DNA of 42,621 nt from SXRF01 sp038043465 (GTDB lineage Bacteria > Pseudomonadota > Alphaproteobacteria > Rickettsiales > SXRF01), in the NCBI GenBank assembly GCA_038043465.1, contig JBBTBX010000010.1, forward strand, positions 1 through 42,621, in the 5' to 3' direction. A model generated the notes under the pieces. The model was given only the letters and a program-made list of their open reading frames with translations. It did not search any database and was not told the origin of the DNA. Numbering within the stretch: position 1 is the stretch's first letter; the number at the start of each line of letters is the position of its first letter. A program made the translations under genes and the position numbers. Shown one piece after another: positions 7,907 through 16,280 of this stretch.

Positions 7907-10665
7907 GTTTCAACCACATCGTCGCCATTATCCGCCTCGCCTTCCGGCACGGTAACGATGGATACAACTTTCTCGCCATCACCAGTTTTAAGTATAGTTA
8001 CGCCCTGAGTGTTGCGTCCTGCCACGCGGATTCCGTCGAGCGGGCAACGTATAACAGTCGCGCGATCAGTCATAAGCATGATCTGTCCGGTTTGCCCGAC
8101 AGGCTGGCTGGCAACAACTTTGCCGTTACGGCTGGAGGTTACGATATTCACCATGCCGGAACCGCCGCGCCCAATGGTGCGGTATTCATAAGCAGAGGTG
8201 CGTTTGCCGTAGCCATTTTCAGTAACTGTAAGTATGAATTGCTCGGCTGCTTCCAACTCGGCAAAGCGTTCATCGGAAAGAGTTACTTCGGCAACGGCTT
8301 CACTGTCATCCTGAGAGAGCGAAGCAACCGAAGGATCTTCATCAGCAATAGGAGATCCTTCGCTATGCTCAGGATGACTAGCATCTTCTAATCGGCGTTT
8401 CGCCGCTGCCATTTTCAGATAAGCATGACGTTCTTCGATAGTAGTTTTTATACCACCAAGAATACTCATAGACACGACTTCATCGCCATTTGTAAGCTTC
8501 ATGCCACGCACACCATCGGAGGTACGACTCTTGAACACGCGCACGTCTGACACTGGGAAACGTATGGATTTTCCTGATTTTGAAGCAAGGAACACATGGT
8601 CATTTTCATTGCAGACCTGAACGCCGATTAGCCTGTCGTCATCTTCCATGCGGATCGCAATTTTTCCATTGGCGCGAATATCGTGGAAGTCGGAAAGGTC
8701 ATTACGACGGGCATTGCCTTTGGCAGTTACAAAGAAAATATTCATTGCATCCCATTTGGTTTCATCTTCGGGAAGCGGCATGAAGGTAGTTATTGATTCA
8801 CCTTCTGCCAGCGGAAAAATATTGACAAGAGCCTTACCGCGAGTATTTGCCGCGCCAACCGGCAGCCTATAAACCTTCAGTTTATAAACCTTGCCGTGAC
8901 TAGAGAAAAACAGCACCGGAGTATGGGTGTTCACCACCAGCAATTCAGTTGTGATATCCTCATCACGTACATTCATTGCCGATTTACCTTTACCACCACG
9001 ACGCTGTGCGCGATATGCGGAAAGGGCTGTGCGTTTGATATATCCACCGGAAGTAACGGTCACCACCATGTCTTCTTTCTGGATTAAATCTTCTATGTCG
9101 GCTTCAAATTCAGAAAATTCAATCTGCGTGCGCCTTGGTGTTGCGAATTGTTCTTTAGCAGCAAGCATCTCGGCGCGGAGTATCCCATAAAGCTTTTCTT
9201 TATTGCCAAGAATTGAAAGGAATTCAGCAATCTCAGCTGCTAGTTCCTGCATTTCCGCATCAATTTTCTCGCGCTCCATACCAGTTAGGCGTTGCAAGCG
9301 TAATTCTAAAATCGCACGAGCTTGTGCTTCAGTAAATTTGATGCGTCCACCACTGACTTTATTGCCGGAATCATCAACCAACTGGAGCAAAGGAAGAATA
9401 TCACCAGCTTCCCAATCGCGGCGCATCAGTTCTTCACGGGCAATATTCGGATCCGCCGAAGCCTTGATAACTGCAATCACTTCGTCAATATTGGCAACGG
9501 CTATCGCAAGACCAATCAACAAATGTGCACGATCACGGGCTTTACCAAGCAGGAAATTGGTACGGCGGGTGATAACTTCCTCGCGGAAAGAGATAAATGA
9601 AGTAATAATATGTTTCAAATTCATCACCGCCGGACGGCCGTTATCCAGCGCAAGCATGTTGACGCCAAAGCTGGTCTGTAGCGGTGTGTAGGCAAATAAT
9701 TGTGATAGCACCACATCTGGCACAGCGTCTTTTTTGATTTCAATAACCACGCGCACGCCGGATTTATCAGATTCATCACGCAGGTCAGAAATGCCTTCAA
9801 TCTTCTTTTCGTTCACCAGCTCAGCGATACGCTTAATCATATTGGCTTTATTCACCTGATACGGAACTTCAGTAACAATAATTGCATAACGTCCGGCGCG
9901 GATTTCCTCTATCTCGGTCTTAGCACGCATAACCACCGAGCCGCGACCGGTAGAAAGCCCGCTGCGTGCGCCACTGCGACCAAGGATTATACCACCAGTC
10001 GGAAAATCAGGCGCAGGACAAACTTCAAGCAATTCATCCATTGTTACATCATGGTTATCAAGATAGAGCATGCAGGCATCAACCACTTCGCCCAGATTAT
10101 GCGGAGGAATATTAGTTGCCATCCCAACCGCAATGCCACCCGCACCATTCACCAGAATATTCGGATAAGCGGCAGGAAGCACCATCGGCTCTTTTTCCGA
10201 ACCGTCATAGTTATCCTGAAAATCAACAGTGGCTTTATCAATATCCTCAAGCAAACCATGCGCGGCTTTGGACAAGCGTGACTCGGTATAACGCATGGCG
10301 GCTGGCGCATCACCATCCATCGAGCCAAAATTCCCCTGCCCGTCAACCAGCATCAGGCGCATTGAGAAAGGTTGCGCCATACGCACGAGCGCATCGTAAA
10401 TCGCGCTATCGCCATGCGGGTGGAATTTACCCATTACGTCACCGACGATACGCGCCGATTTTTTGTATGGCTTGTTATATTCACAGCCCAGCTCGAGCAT
10501 GCCGTACAAAATACGGCGATGCACCGGCTTTAACCCGTCGCGAACATCGGGAATCGCACGGCTCACGATTACGCTCATCGCATAATCGAGATATGATTTC
10601 TTCATCTCCGCTTCAATAGAAACGCTAAAAAGTTCAGGTGTTTTTTGGATGTTATTGTCGGTCAT
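7894..10665 (-). CDS. gyrA: DNA gyrase subunit A
   Basis: The 923-residue breakage-reunion subunit of gyrase introduces negative supercoils together with GyrB. The catalytic tyrosine is Y126 (AAMRYTE). The quinolone-resistance region HPHGDSAIYD has Ser87 and Asp91, the sensitive-type residues. The GyrA box is QRRGGKG in the C-terminal beta-pinwheel domain. I start at the ATG at 10665 (MTDNN...), which has GGAAA upstream; an upstream in-frame ATG at 10710 would add residues that look like an ORF6N gene remnant. Residues about 763-787 are encoded by a palindromic element inserted in frame. The gene stands alone, with a terminator at its end. Confidence 0.97.
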   Translation of the reverse strand: MTDNNIQKTPELFSVSIEAEMKKSYLDYAMSVIVSRAIPDVRDGLKPVHRRILYGMLELGCEYNKPYKKSARIVGDVMGKFHPHGDSAIYDALVRMAQPFSMRLMLVDGQGNFGSMDGDAPAAMRYTESRLSKAAHGLLEDIDKATVDFQDNYDGSEKEPMVLPAAYPNILVNGAGGIAVGMATNIPPHNLGEVVDACMLYLDNHDVTMDELLEVCPAPDFPTGGIILGRSGARSGLSTGRGSVVMRAKTEIEEIRAGRYAIIVTEVPYQVNKANMIKRIAELVNEKKIEGISDLRDESDKSGVRVVIEIKKDAVPDVVLSQLFAYTPLQTSFGVNMLALDNGRPAVMNLKHIITSFISFREEVITRRTNFLLGKARDRAHLLIGLAIAVANIDEVIAVIKASADPNIAREELMRRDWEAGDILPLLQLVDDSGNKVSGGRIKFTEAQARAILELRLQRLTGMEREKIDAEMQELAAEIAEFLSILGNKEKLYGILRAEMLAAKEQFATPRRTQIEFSEFEADIEDLIQKEDMVVTVTSGGYIKRTALSAYRAQRRGGKGKSAMNVRDEDITTELLVVNTHTPVLFFSSHGKVYKLKVYRLPVGAANTRGKALVNIFPLAEGESITTFMPLPEDETKWDAMNIFFVTAKGNARRNDLSDFHDIRANGKIAIRMEDDDRLIGVQVCNENDHVFLASKSGKSIRFPVSDVRVFKSRTSDGVRGMKLTNGDEVVSMSILGGIKTTIEERHAYLKMAAAKRRLEDASHPEHSEGSPIADEDPSVASLSQDDSEAVAEVTLSDERFAELEAAEQFILTVTENGYGKRTSAYEYRTIGRGGSGMVNIVTSSRNGKVVASQPVGQTGQIMLMTDRATVIRCPLDGIRVAGRNTQGVTILKTGDGEKVVSIVTVPEGEADNGDDVVETQNV
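8305..8378. repeat. 74-bp palindromic element inserted in frame in gyrA
   Basis: The unit starts GTCATCCTGAG and ends CTCAGGATGAC, with inner arms GAAGGATCT / AGATCCTTC. On the coding strand it is read through as SHPEHSEGSPIADEDPS... (about residues 763-787 of GyrA), between the AAKRRLED and DSEAVAEV segments of the C-terminal domain. The reading frame is kept. The outer GTCAT/ATGAC ends are shared with the other elements in this window; the inner sequence defines a different subfamily from the GTCATCCCC units. Confidence 0.88.
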
Positions 10666-10684
10666 TGGTTTATTTCCATCGCAT

Positions 10685-10714
10685 CTTGATGTCGCAATTT
10701 GCGACTTCAAGTTT
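10685..10714 (-). pseudogene. ORF6N gene fragment just upstream of gyrA
   Basis: Thirty bases just upstream of gyrA match 26 of 30 bases at 11810-11839 inside the intact ORF6N gene on the same strand. Translated, they give NLKSQIATS, against NLKSQIVTS in the intact protein. The fragment runs in frame into the gyrA start, producing a spurious upstream extension. It is a remnant of a second ORF6N-type gene, or of a duplication of the present one. Confidence 0.6.
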
Positions 10715-10728
10715 GTAAATTAGAGTTC

Positions 10729-10814
10729 GTCATTGCGAGTCACAGATATTGTGGGCGAAGCAATCCAGTTCTTATTTTCTGAATTGCCACGGAGCTAAAG
10801 CTCCTCGCAATGAC
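10729..10814. repeat. 86-bp palindromic element, GTCATTGCGAG family
   Basis: Inverted ends GTCATTGCGAG and CTCGCAATGAC bound the unit, with an inner GGCGAAGCAATCCAG typical of this widespread repeat type in Alphaproteobacteria. It lies in the gyrA upstream region, 8 bp from a 38-bp direct repeat, and may influence gyrA transcription. Confidence 0.8.
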
Positions 10815-10821
10815 ATTTTAT

Positions 10822-10859
10822 ATTTTTCTAGCAGGTTGCGACAGGAAATCAAGGGAATA
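10822..10859. repeat. 38-bp direct repeat, left copy
   Basis: ATTTTTCTAGCAGGTTGCG and the following 19 bases recur at 12046-12083 with about three differences. The two copies bracket the exported-protein gene and the ORF6N gene tightly (3 bp from each), suggesting that the 1.2-kb segment between them was inserted or duplicated as a unit. Each copy is next to a GTCAT-type palindrome. Confidence 0.8.
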
Positions 10860-10862
10860 AGG

Positions 10863-11423
10863 CTAATTTCTCAGTTTTTTCAGTGTTTTTCCATCCCATA
10901 GCCAATAGCTTCTCTCTACCTCGGGATATAATATCTTTGTATCTTCACTTGCCCAGACATCTGCTACTAATAAACGACTATTTTCTTTAAAAGCAAAACC
11001 AAAATGAGAGTTCAAATAACCATAGATTTTGCCGGTTTTTACATTCACAATAACAGCCTCTACACACTCAGTACCACATCCCCAAGTTATAAAGGAAAAA
11101 TGTCCAGCAAAATTTACTCCCTTACTTAAACCATCATTGATAATAGAACGATAGCGACTGAATTTCTGTGCTTTTTTGAAGCCTGCAGATTCTTGTGGGT
11201 ATCTATTTAATATCGGATTTTTATCAGGCTTTATATTCTCAATTTTAACTTTATAATCTGAGAATTTATAACGGATGTCAGGGCTTTTTTCTAACTCTTC
11301 TGCTGCCTGATGCCAGCTATTACCATCGGTCATACTACCAAAAAATGAATAGGCATAACTGGTCGCGGATGAGCAGTAGAAAAACGTACTTAGTATAAAG
11401 CTATAGCGAAGAATGTGAGCCAT
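10863..11423 (-). CDS. Exported protein of unknown function with NFAGHFSFITWGCGT motif
   Basis: The 186-residue protein has an N-terminal hydrophobic signal (about residues 8-20, likely cleavage near SYA at 24). The core G-V-N-F-A-G-H-F ... W-G-C-G-T-E-C ... V-N-V-K-T-G-K-I-Y is a recurrent pattern in exported proteins of Proteobacteria that I recall only as hypothetical. It has a closely spaced cysteine pair (CGTEC) and ends WLWDGKTLKKL. The start codon lies inside a decayed CDGSH-like sequence (its Met uses GATGGCTCAC), so the 5' end has been rearranged; the original start may have been lost. Flanked by the 38-bp direct repeat. Confidence 0.65.
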   Translation of the reverse strand: MAHILRYSFILSTFFYCSSATSYAYSFFGSMTDGNSWHQAAEELEKSPDIRYKFSDYKVKIENIKPDKNPILNRYPQESAGFKKAQKFSRYRSIINDGLSKGVNFAGHFSFITWGCGTECVEAVIVNVKTGKIYGYLNSHFGFAFKENSRLLVADVWASEDTKILYPEVERSYWLWDGKTLKKLRN

Positions 11424-11502
11424 CGCAGAAAGGTGCTTTCCAGATTACCGGTGAGAAATCCGTGAAAAGTTCCGGTATTTTTTGGGTATTATCGTCGGTC
11501 AT
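11401..11502 (-). pseudogene. Chimeric remnant: gyrA start fused to CDGSH-protein fragment
   Basis: A 33-codon reading frame begins MTDDNTQKIPELF, nearly the gyrA N terminus (MTDNNIQKTPELF), and about 50 bp including its ribosome-binding region match the gyrA start (10628-10678 against 11465-11514). It continues FSPVIWKAPFCDGSHS, which matches parts of the nearby CDGSH protein (LSPVVWKA and APFCDGTHS) with the intervening piece deleted. It ends at a TAG. It is almost certainly not functional; it records duplication and deletion between the two loci. Confidence 0.75.
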
Positions 11503-11535
11503 AATTTATTTCCACTACTAATTATTTTTCATGTT

Positions 11536-12042
11536 CTATTTCTTCCAGATATAGCCAATAGAATTGTTTTCATTTGTTGCCGGATACAATATTTGTTCAA
11601 CATACGCATACAAGTTACCAATCTGCTTATCATGTTGCTCTATTTTACGCGCTAAATCCTTATGAGTTGCCAGCATATCACGCATACGAATGAATGTCTG
11701 GACTATGGCAATGCTTATATCAACAGCTCGTTTGTTACGCAAAACACTAGACAACATCAATGCACCATGTTCAGTAAAAACATAAGGTAACGTTCTTCTT
11801 CCTCCCCAACTTGAGGTCACAATCTGTGACTTCAAGTTTTCAAACTCTTCTGGCTTTAACTGAAACATAAAGTCACTTGGAAACCTTTCATGATTTCTTT
11901 TCACAGCCTGAATCAGCACCTTAGTTTCCAAGCCATAAAGTTCTGCTAAATCAGAATCAAGCATGACTTTTTCATTACGAATGAGATATATTTTCTTCGC
12001 AATAATTTCTAAGGGTACAATGCTTTTTTTCTGCGGTTTCAT
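11536..12042 (-). CDS. ORF6N domain protein
   Basis: The 168-residue protein has an N-terminal ORF6N DNA-binding domain (about residues 8-95): IYLIRNEKVMLDSDLAELYG, then TKVLIQAVKRN, ERFPSDFMFQL, LKSQIVTSSWGGRR and LPYVFTEHGALMLSSVL, all family hallmarks. A helical, coiled-coil-like tail follows. The domain was described in phage antirepressor-type proteins, but chromosomal copies are common. No other phage genes are nearby. The start is 3 bp from the 38-bp direct repeat. A regulatory DNA-binding role is inferred. Confidence 0.88.
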   Translation of the reverse strand: MKPQKKSIVPLEIIAKKIYLIRNEKVMLDSDLAELYGLETKVLIQAVKRNHERFPSDFMFQLKPEEFENLKSQIVTSSWGGRRTLPYVFTEHGALMLSSVLRNKRAVDISIAIVQTFIRMRDMLATHKDLARKIEQHDKQIGNLYAYVEQILYPATNENNSIGYIWKK

Positions 12043-12045
12043 ACC

Positions 12046-12083
12046 ATTTTTCTAGCAGGTTGCGGCAGTAAATCAAGGCAATA
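12046..12083. repeat. 38-bp direct repeat, right copy
   Basis: This is the second copy of the sequence at 10822-10859 (about 35 of 38 identical). It lies between the ORF6N start and the palindrome at 12085, mirroring the arrangement of the left copy. Confidence 0.8.
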
Positions 12084-12084
12084 C

Positions 12085-12176
12085 GTCATCCTGTGGGCTG
12101 CAATAGCAGCAGCGCAGGATCTGTTTAATAATTTTGCACGAGATCCTGTGCAAATGCTATGCATTTCACAGGATGG
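12085..12176. repeat. Palindromic element overlapping the CDGSH gene 3' end
   Basis: The unit begins GTCATCCTGTG and ends CACAGGATG, with inner GCAGGATCT / AGATCCTGTGC arms. On the minus strand it encodes the last 15 or so residues of the CDGSH protein (HPVKCIAFAQDLVQNY) and its stop codon. The tail of that protein is therefore element-derived. Confidence 0.8.
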
Positions 12177-12409
12177 TTGGAATGTGTGCCATCACAAAAT
12201 GGTGCTTTTTTACTTTGTTTACAGCCACAGAAATATGCTGTTTTGGTGGCATCGGCTTTCCACACCACTGGCGACAAATCCGTCCCTGAATGAGAACCAT
12301 CGCAAAACTGTTGTTTTTTGCTCAACCCACAAGCACACCAAGCGTAATTTTTTCCTTCAATTATTTCTACTGGGTAGGATGATTTCTGCGCTATTTTTGG
12401 GGTTGTCAT
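12125..12409 (-). CDS. CDGSH iron-sulfur domain protein with two CDGSH motifs
   Basis: The 94-residue protein carries two zinc-finger-CDGSH (mitoNEET-type) motifs: C-A-C-G-L-S...FCDGSH near residues 28-43 and C-G-C-K-Q-S...FCDGTH near residues 61-76. Each should bind a 2Fe-2S cluster through three Cys and one His. No membrane anchor is present, unlike mitoNEET. The C-terminal tail after CDGTHSN is translated from a palindromic element. It lies 14 bp downstream of brnA on the same strand and could be cotranscribed with it. Redox or cluster-transfer function is inferred. Confidence 0.9.
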   Translation of the reverse strand: MTTPKIAQKSSYPVEIIEGKNYAWCACGLSKKQQFCDGSHSGTDLSPVVWKADATKTAYFCGCKQSKKAPFCDGTHSNHPVKCIAFAQDLVQNY

Positions 12410-12423
12410 GTTAATCCTTTAAC

Positions 12424-12702
12424 CTATCTGGGATGGCTCGCCAAATCATTTTCAATAATCTGACGAATGTAGCGTTGATAGGGAATCTCCGCTTTACTAG
12501 CTCGCTCTTTAATTGCTAAGAGCAAAGGTGCTGGCAAACGCAAATTAATTTTTTCATCCTTCGGTAAAAATTCAAATTTCACTTTCACAAAATTTCCACT
12601 ATGAAGGTATGGTCTTAAATCCTGCATCAGAAAGGCTTCTGCCTCTTCATCAGTTCTAAGACGTGGCATCTTCTTCTTTTTAATTACCTGCTTCTTGCTC
12701 AT
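12424..12702 (-). CDS. brnA: BrnA-like antitoxin (type II toxin-antitoxin)
   Basis: The 92-residue protein has a basic N terminus and a C-terminal ribbon-helix-helix region (KINLRLPAPLLLAIKERASK, then IPYQRYIRQIIENDL) typical of BrnA/CopG antitoxins that neutralise a toxin and repress their own promoter. I start at ATG 12702, preceded by AGGTGG at a suitable distance, rather than at 12717. It overlaps the end of the upstream toxin gene, the toxin-first order usual for brnTA. Confidence 0.82.
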   Translation of the reverse strand: MSKKQVIKKKKMPRLRTDEEAEAFLMQDLRPYLHSGNFVKVKFEFLPKDEKINLRLPAPLLLAIKERASKAEIPYQRYIRQIIENDLASHPR

Positions 12703-12970
12703 AATATTCCACCTCATATTTGTGCATAAAACGTGCGCTAACTGGTCGTATCAACCCATTTCTTTCTACAAACACCACAAATACATATCTTTTATTTACA
12801 TTAGCTACCGCAATTAATCTGTCCTCTGTCTTGGAATGCCTAATATCTGGCATCACCAAAATATCGTCAACAAAAAATACACCCTCTATAGTATCAAGAG
12901 AAACTCCATGCTTCTGACACTTGTGGATATTGCCACCATCCCACTCAAATCCTCTTATCTTCAGCTTCAT
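12680..12970 (-). CDS. brnT: BrnT-like ribonuclease toxin
   Basis: The 96-residue protein matches the BrnT family: FEWDGGNIHKCQKHGVSLD at the N terminus, then VFFVDDILVMPD, HSKTEDR, and the C-terminal IRPVSARFM...YE. BrnT is a RelE-fold mRNA interferase. The gene overlaps brnA by 23 bp. The 35 bp before its start contain two similar TGTAT-based sequences that could be part of an operator, but this is not certain. Confidence 0.87.
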   Translation of the reverse strand: MKLKIRGFEWDGGNIHKCQKHGVSLDTIEGVFFVDDILVMPDIRHSKTEDRLIAVANVNKRYVFVVFVERNGLIRPVSARFMHKYEVEYYEQEAGN

Positions 12971-13004
12971 ATTAACAAATGCCTATACATCTGTCCATAC
13001 AATT

Positions 13005-14795
13005 CTAATCCTCTAACTCATCTATCATTTTACTTATAATATCCAGCCCCTGCCGCCAGAAAGTTGGCTTGCTGGCATCAAGACCGAAAGGCGCGAGTAA
13101 TTCTTTATGGCGCAACGTGCCGCCAGCCTCCAGCATCGCCAGATATTTTTTGTCAAAATTCTTTACCTTGCCAGCCTCATAAACGCCATATAACGAGTTA
13201 ACCAGACAATCGCCGAACGCATAAGCATAGACATAAAACGGCGTATGGATAAAATGCGGGATATATGTCCAGAAATATTTGTAATTCCCGTGCAGTTTTA
13301 TGGCAGAACCAAGGCTTTCCGACTGGACATTCATCCATATGTCGCAAATCTGCTCACTGGTTAGCTCGCTTTTGCGACGTGCATCATGCACTTGCCTTTC
13401 AAATTCACAAAAAGCAATCTGGCGCACCACGGTATTCAGCATATCCTCAACCTTGGAGGCAATGAGAATTTTACGCCGTTTTTTATCTTTCTCACGGCTT
13501 ACCATTTCCCGGAAGGTCAGCTGCTCACCAAACACCGAGGCGGTTTCAGCGAGTGTCAGCGGTGTGTCACAGAGCAGCGCGCCCTGCTTTGCCGATAACA
13601 CCTGATGCACGCCATGCCCAAGCTCATGCGCCAATGTCATAACATCGCGTGATTTACCCTGAAAATTCACCAGTAGATAAGGATGTACGGAGGGAACAGT
13701 GGGATGAGCAAACGCACCTGTAGCTTTGCCAACCCGCACCGGAGCATCAATCCACGGCTTATCAAAAAATTGTTTGCCGATTTTGGCAAGTTCCGGAGAA
13801 AAGTTTCCGTAAGCCGTCAGCACCAGCTCCTTTGCTTCATTCCAGCTATATTTGCGGTCTGTGTCAGTGGGAAGTGGAGCGTTCCTGTCCCAATAATCAA
13901 GTTGTTTTTTTCCAAACCATCCCGCCTTCAATTTATAATAACGATGCGACAATTCAGGATAGGCTTTACGCACAGAAGAAAGCAGAGCATCAACCACATC
14001 ATCTTCGATATAATTGCTGATATTGCGCGAAGAAATCGGCTTTTTAAATCCACGCCAATTATCTTCAATTTCCTTATCCTTCGCCAGAGTGTTGGTTATC
14101 AACGTAAAAAGCTTAGCATTCTTGCCAAACACTTCGCCGACGACCAACGCAGCCTTCTTGCGAGTGGCAGCATCTTTACTGGATAATTTATCGAGAATCT
14201 GCGGTTCTGTCAGCTCTTCCTTATCATAGGGAAAACGCAGGTCATTAATTGTTTCATCAAACAAGCGTGTCCATGCGCTACGCCCTGCCACATTCTTTTC
14301 CAACAATATTTTTTCCAGATTGTCAGCTAGTTGATATGGTTTAAATGAGCGTAAATCCCTGATCCATGGTGAATATGCGGCAAGTTCTTTGCTTTTTAGT
14401 TTAGCCACCATTTCCTTATCGGAAATATTATTTATCGCCAGTGTGAAAAACAAAATACGCGAAGATAAAACCGTGAGTTTTTCCTGCACATTCTGAAAAA
14501 ACTGGGTGTTTTGCGGCAGACTCATATCCCCGGCAAACAGCAAGGAAGCATATGAACCTAATTTACCGCTCAGCTCTGAGATAATTTCATATTCAGAAAT
14601 AGCTTTGGCAAGCTGCTTGCCATCAAGTTTAGCGACTTTACCGTTATAATTTTTTGCAAAAACATCGCAAAGTTTTTCCAATCTGGAAAAATCTTTTGTT
14701 ACTTCCGGAGCATCGGGTGAAGAATAAAAATCACCTAAATCCCACTGTGGAAGATTATTTACGGATTCTGGCTTAGCTGTGGCTTTCCTGCTCAT
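13005..14795 (-). CDS. pepF: M3-family oligoendopeptidase F (PepF)
   Basis: The 596-residue zinc metallopeptidase degrades oligopeptides in the cytoplasm. The HExxH motif is in LAHELGHGVHQ (near residue 395), and the downstream glutamate is in LAETASVFGEQ. The length and the C-terminal YAYAFGDCLVNSLYG segment fit the clade of alphaproteobacterial M3 peptidases. There is no signal peptide. It begins 13 bp after the stop of the membrane-anchored protein upstream, so the two are probably cotranscribed. Confidence 0.94.
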   Translation of the reverse strand: MSRKATAKPESVNNLPQWDLGDFYSSPDAPEVTKDFSRLEKLCDVFAKNYNGKVAKLDGKQLAKAISEYEIISELSGKLGSYASLLFAGDMSLPQNTQFFQNVQEKLTVLSSRILFFTLAINNISDKEMVAKLKSKELAAYSPWIRDLRSFKPYQLADNLEKILLEKNVAGRSAWTRLFDETINDLRFPYDKEELTEPQILDKLSSKDAATRKKAALVVGEVFGKNAKLFTLITNTLAKDKEIEDNWRGFKKPISSRNISNYIEDDVVDALLSSVRKAYPELSHRYYKLKAGWFGKKQLDYWDRNAPLPTDTDRKYSWNEAKELVLTAYGNFSPELAKIGKQFFDKPWIDAPVRVGKATGAFAHPTVPSVHPYLLVNFQGKSRDVMTLAHELGHGVHQVLSAKQGALLCDTPLTLAETASVFGEQLTFREMVSREKDKKRRKILIASKVEDMLNTVVRQIAFCEFERQVHDARRKSELTSEQICDIWMNVQSESLGSAIKLHGNYKYFWTYIPHFIHTPFYVYAYAFGDCLVNSLYGVYEAGKVKNFDKKYLAMLEAGGTLRHKELLAPFGLDASKPTFWRQGLDIISKMIDELED

Positions 14796-14808
14796 AATAA
14801 TACTAAAC

Positions 14809-16194
14809 CTAAGGCTTAGGAGCAGGTGATTCTATAGTCCCTGCATCGTTGTTTTTGCCTTCATCATTGATGACTGGCGCACGCATTGGCAATTGGTCTT
14901 CTGGCAACCGCCCACGGTTAGAAGGGCTACCAATCATTGAACCAGATAATATGGATGCAACCAATTCTTCAAAAGTGGTTTTTCCTACATAAAACACACC
15001 ATTTTTTTCGCGCTTTAATGTAAAAGAAACCTGTTGCTGACCGTCAAGTGACTGACCAAGAATTTTAGTGATCGCAGCGGCTACTAAATCCCTACCCTGC
15101 ATGGCAATCAATTCACTGCTCAAAAATGCCTGAACATTATCAATATCCAAACTCACTTCACCAGATGGCAGAGGATCACCTACAATATTGGCGAAACTGC
15201 CAGTGGCGCGCATCAGAAAATCAGGATTAGACATGGTAACATTATTCAATGTCACTTCTCGATTCTGGCTTGGAGAAATGTCGTTATAAAAATTAGATTT
15301 CAGAATATCAGATGATGACTGCGGCTCTTCCGCCCCTTTGGTAACAGCATCAAATACCAGACTGGTGTTTATGTTAAACGAATATGGGCTAGTAGAAGCC
15401 TCATCTTTGTAGAACACAATATCGTCAGCAATGAAATTATATTTACCCGCTCTTTTGCCTTCGTCATCACCTTCTTCTTCATTAAACTGGCTTCTCAGCG
15501 TGCCAAAACTGAATGTTTTTTGACCATCACTTACTACCGTTAATCCGGACAGATCATAAAAAATGCTGCTTAAATGCTTTTCCGTTGAAATAATTTCAAT
15601 AGTCGGATTCACCGGAAAACTAATAGACATACCACTGCCTGTATCGGTCTGAACGGCAGCATCTGCTGATGTCAGGGAAACAGTCTTCGGTAGAGTAACA
15701 TTGTGCTGAAATGCACCGGAACTGTCAAGCTGTGGCTGCTGATAGCTATACAATAATGGCTCAGAAAAAATTATAGATTTTATCAAACTACCATTGCTAT
15801 ACACACTTACCGGATTGGAAATTTCTATCACTGTTTTATGTGCATTATAAGGGGCGGAATAAGCGACAACATCACCAAGAGCGAGTGTAAAATTCAGCAT
15901 GTCCCCTGGAGCTTTTCCTTTGATTTCAATATTCATGTCACGCACAACCGAACGCTTATTAACCGACCAACTATCAGTTTCTATTGCACCATGAGTTATC
16001 TTTATAACTTTACCGTAATCATTACCAATATCGATTAATTGTCCTGATAGTTTATTAAGGCTGCTTTCCGTTTTCTCCTTATCAAACAAGGGGGCTCTTC
16101 CAGACCAGATAACCCAAATTGCCGCTGCCATCGCAATGAGGACAAAAACTGAATAGACGAAGGAACATTTTTTACCGGAACAAGTAATAGTCAT
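14809..16194 (-). CDS. Membrane-anchored periplasmic protein of unknown function
   Basis: The 461-residue protein has a short cytoplasmic start, one membrane helix (about residues 12-29, VYSVFVLIAMAAAIWVIW) and a large, probably beta-rich periplasmic part. The extracytoplasmic region has repeated short strands and a C-terminal segment (LIAMQGRDLVAAAITKILGQ) followed by a proline-rich tail. The overall form recalls alphaproteobacterial inner-membrane proteins of the AsmA or DUF945/DUF2125 sort, but no signature is clear enough to name it. It is followed at 13 bp by pepF. Confidence 0.7.
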   Translation of the reverse strand: MTITCSGKKCSFVYSVFVLIAMAAAIWVIWSGRAPLFDKEKTESSLNKLSGQLIDIGNDYGKVIKITHGAIETDSWSVNKRSVVRDMNIEIKGKAPGDMLNFTLALGDVVAYSAPYNAHKTVIEISNPVSVYSNGSLIKSIIFSEPLLYSYQQPQLDSSGAFQHNVTLPKTVSLTSADAAVQTDTGSGMSISFPVNPTIEIISTEKHLSSIFYDLSGLTVVSDGQKTFSFGTLRSQFNEEEGDDEGKRAGKYNFIADDIVFYKDEASTSPYSFNINTSLVFDAVTKGAEEPQSSSDILKSNFYNDISPSQNREVTLNNVTMSNPDFLMRATGSFANIVGDPLPSGEVSLDIDNVQAFLSSELIAMQGRDLVAAAITKILGQSLDGQQQVSFTLKREKNGVFYVGKTTFEELVASILSGSMIGSPSNRGRLPEDQLPMRAPVINDEGKNNDAGTIESPAPKP

Positions 16195-16280
16195 AATAAG
16201 GAACTCCCATAGCGAAAATCAAAAAAATAAACACATGGAAGGCTATAACGTTTTTATATTGCGGGCAACAAATTAATTAT

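Noticed and set aside
7855..8391. 178-codon plus-strand frame beside the prepilin gene
   Set aside because: It is antisense to gyrA and covers its terminator and palindromic element; no protein family is recognisable.
10666..10710. Upstream start for gyrA at 10710
   Set aside because: The extra residues are a remnant of an ORF6N gene, and the ATG at 10665 has the usual GyrA N terminus and a GGAAA sequence.
10863..12970. ORF6N protein and BrnTA as a prophage remnant
   Set aside because: No integrase, structural or lysis genes are present; both occur commonly as single chromosomal genes.
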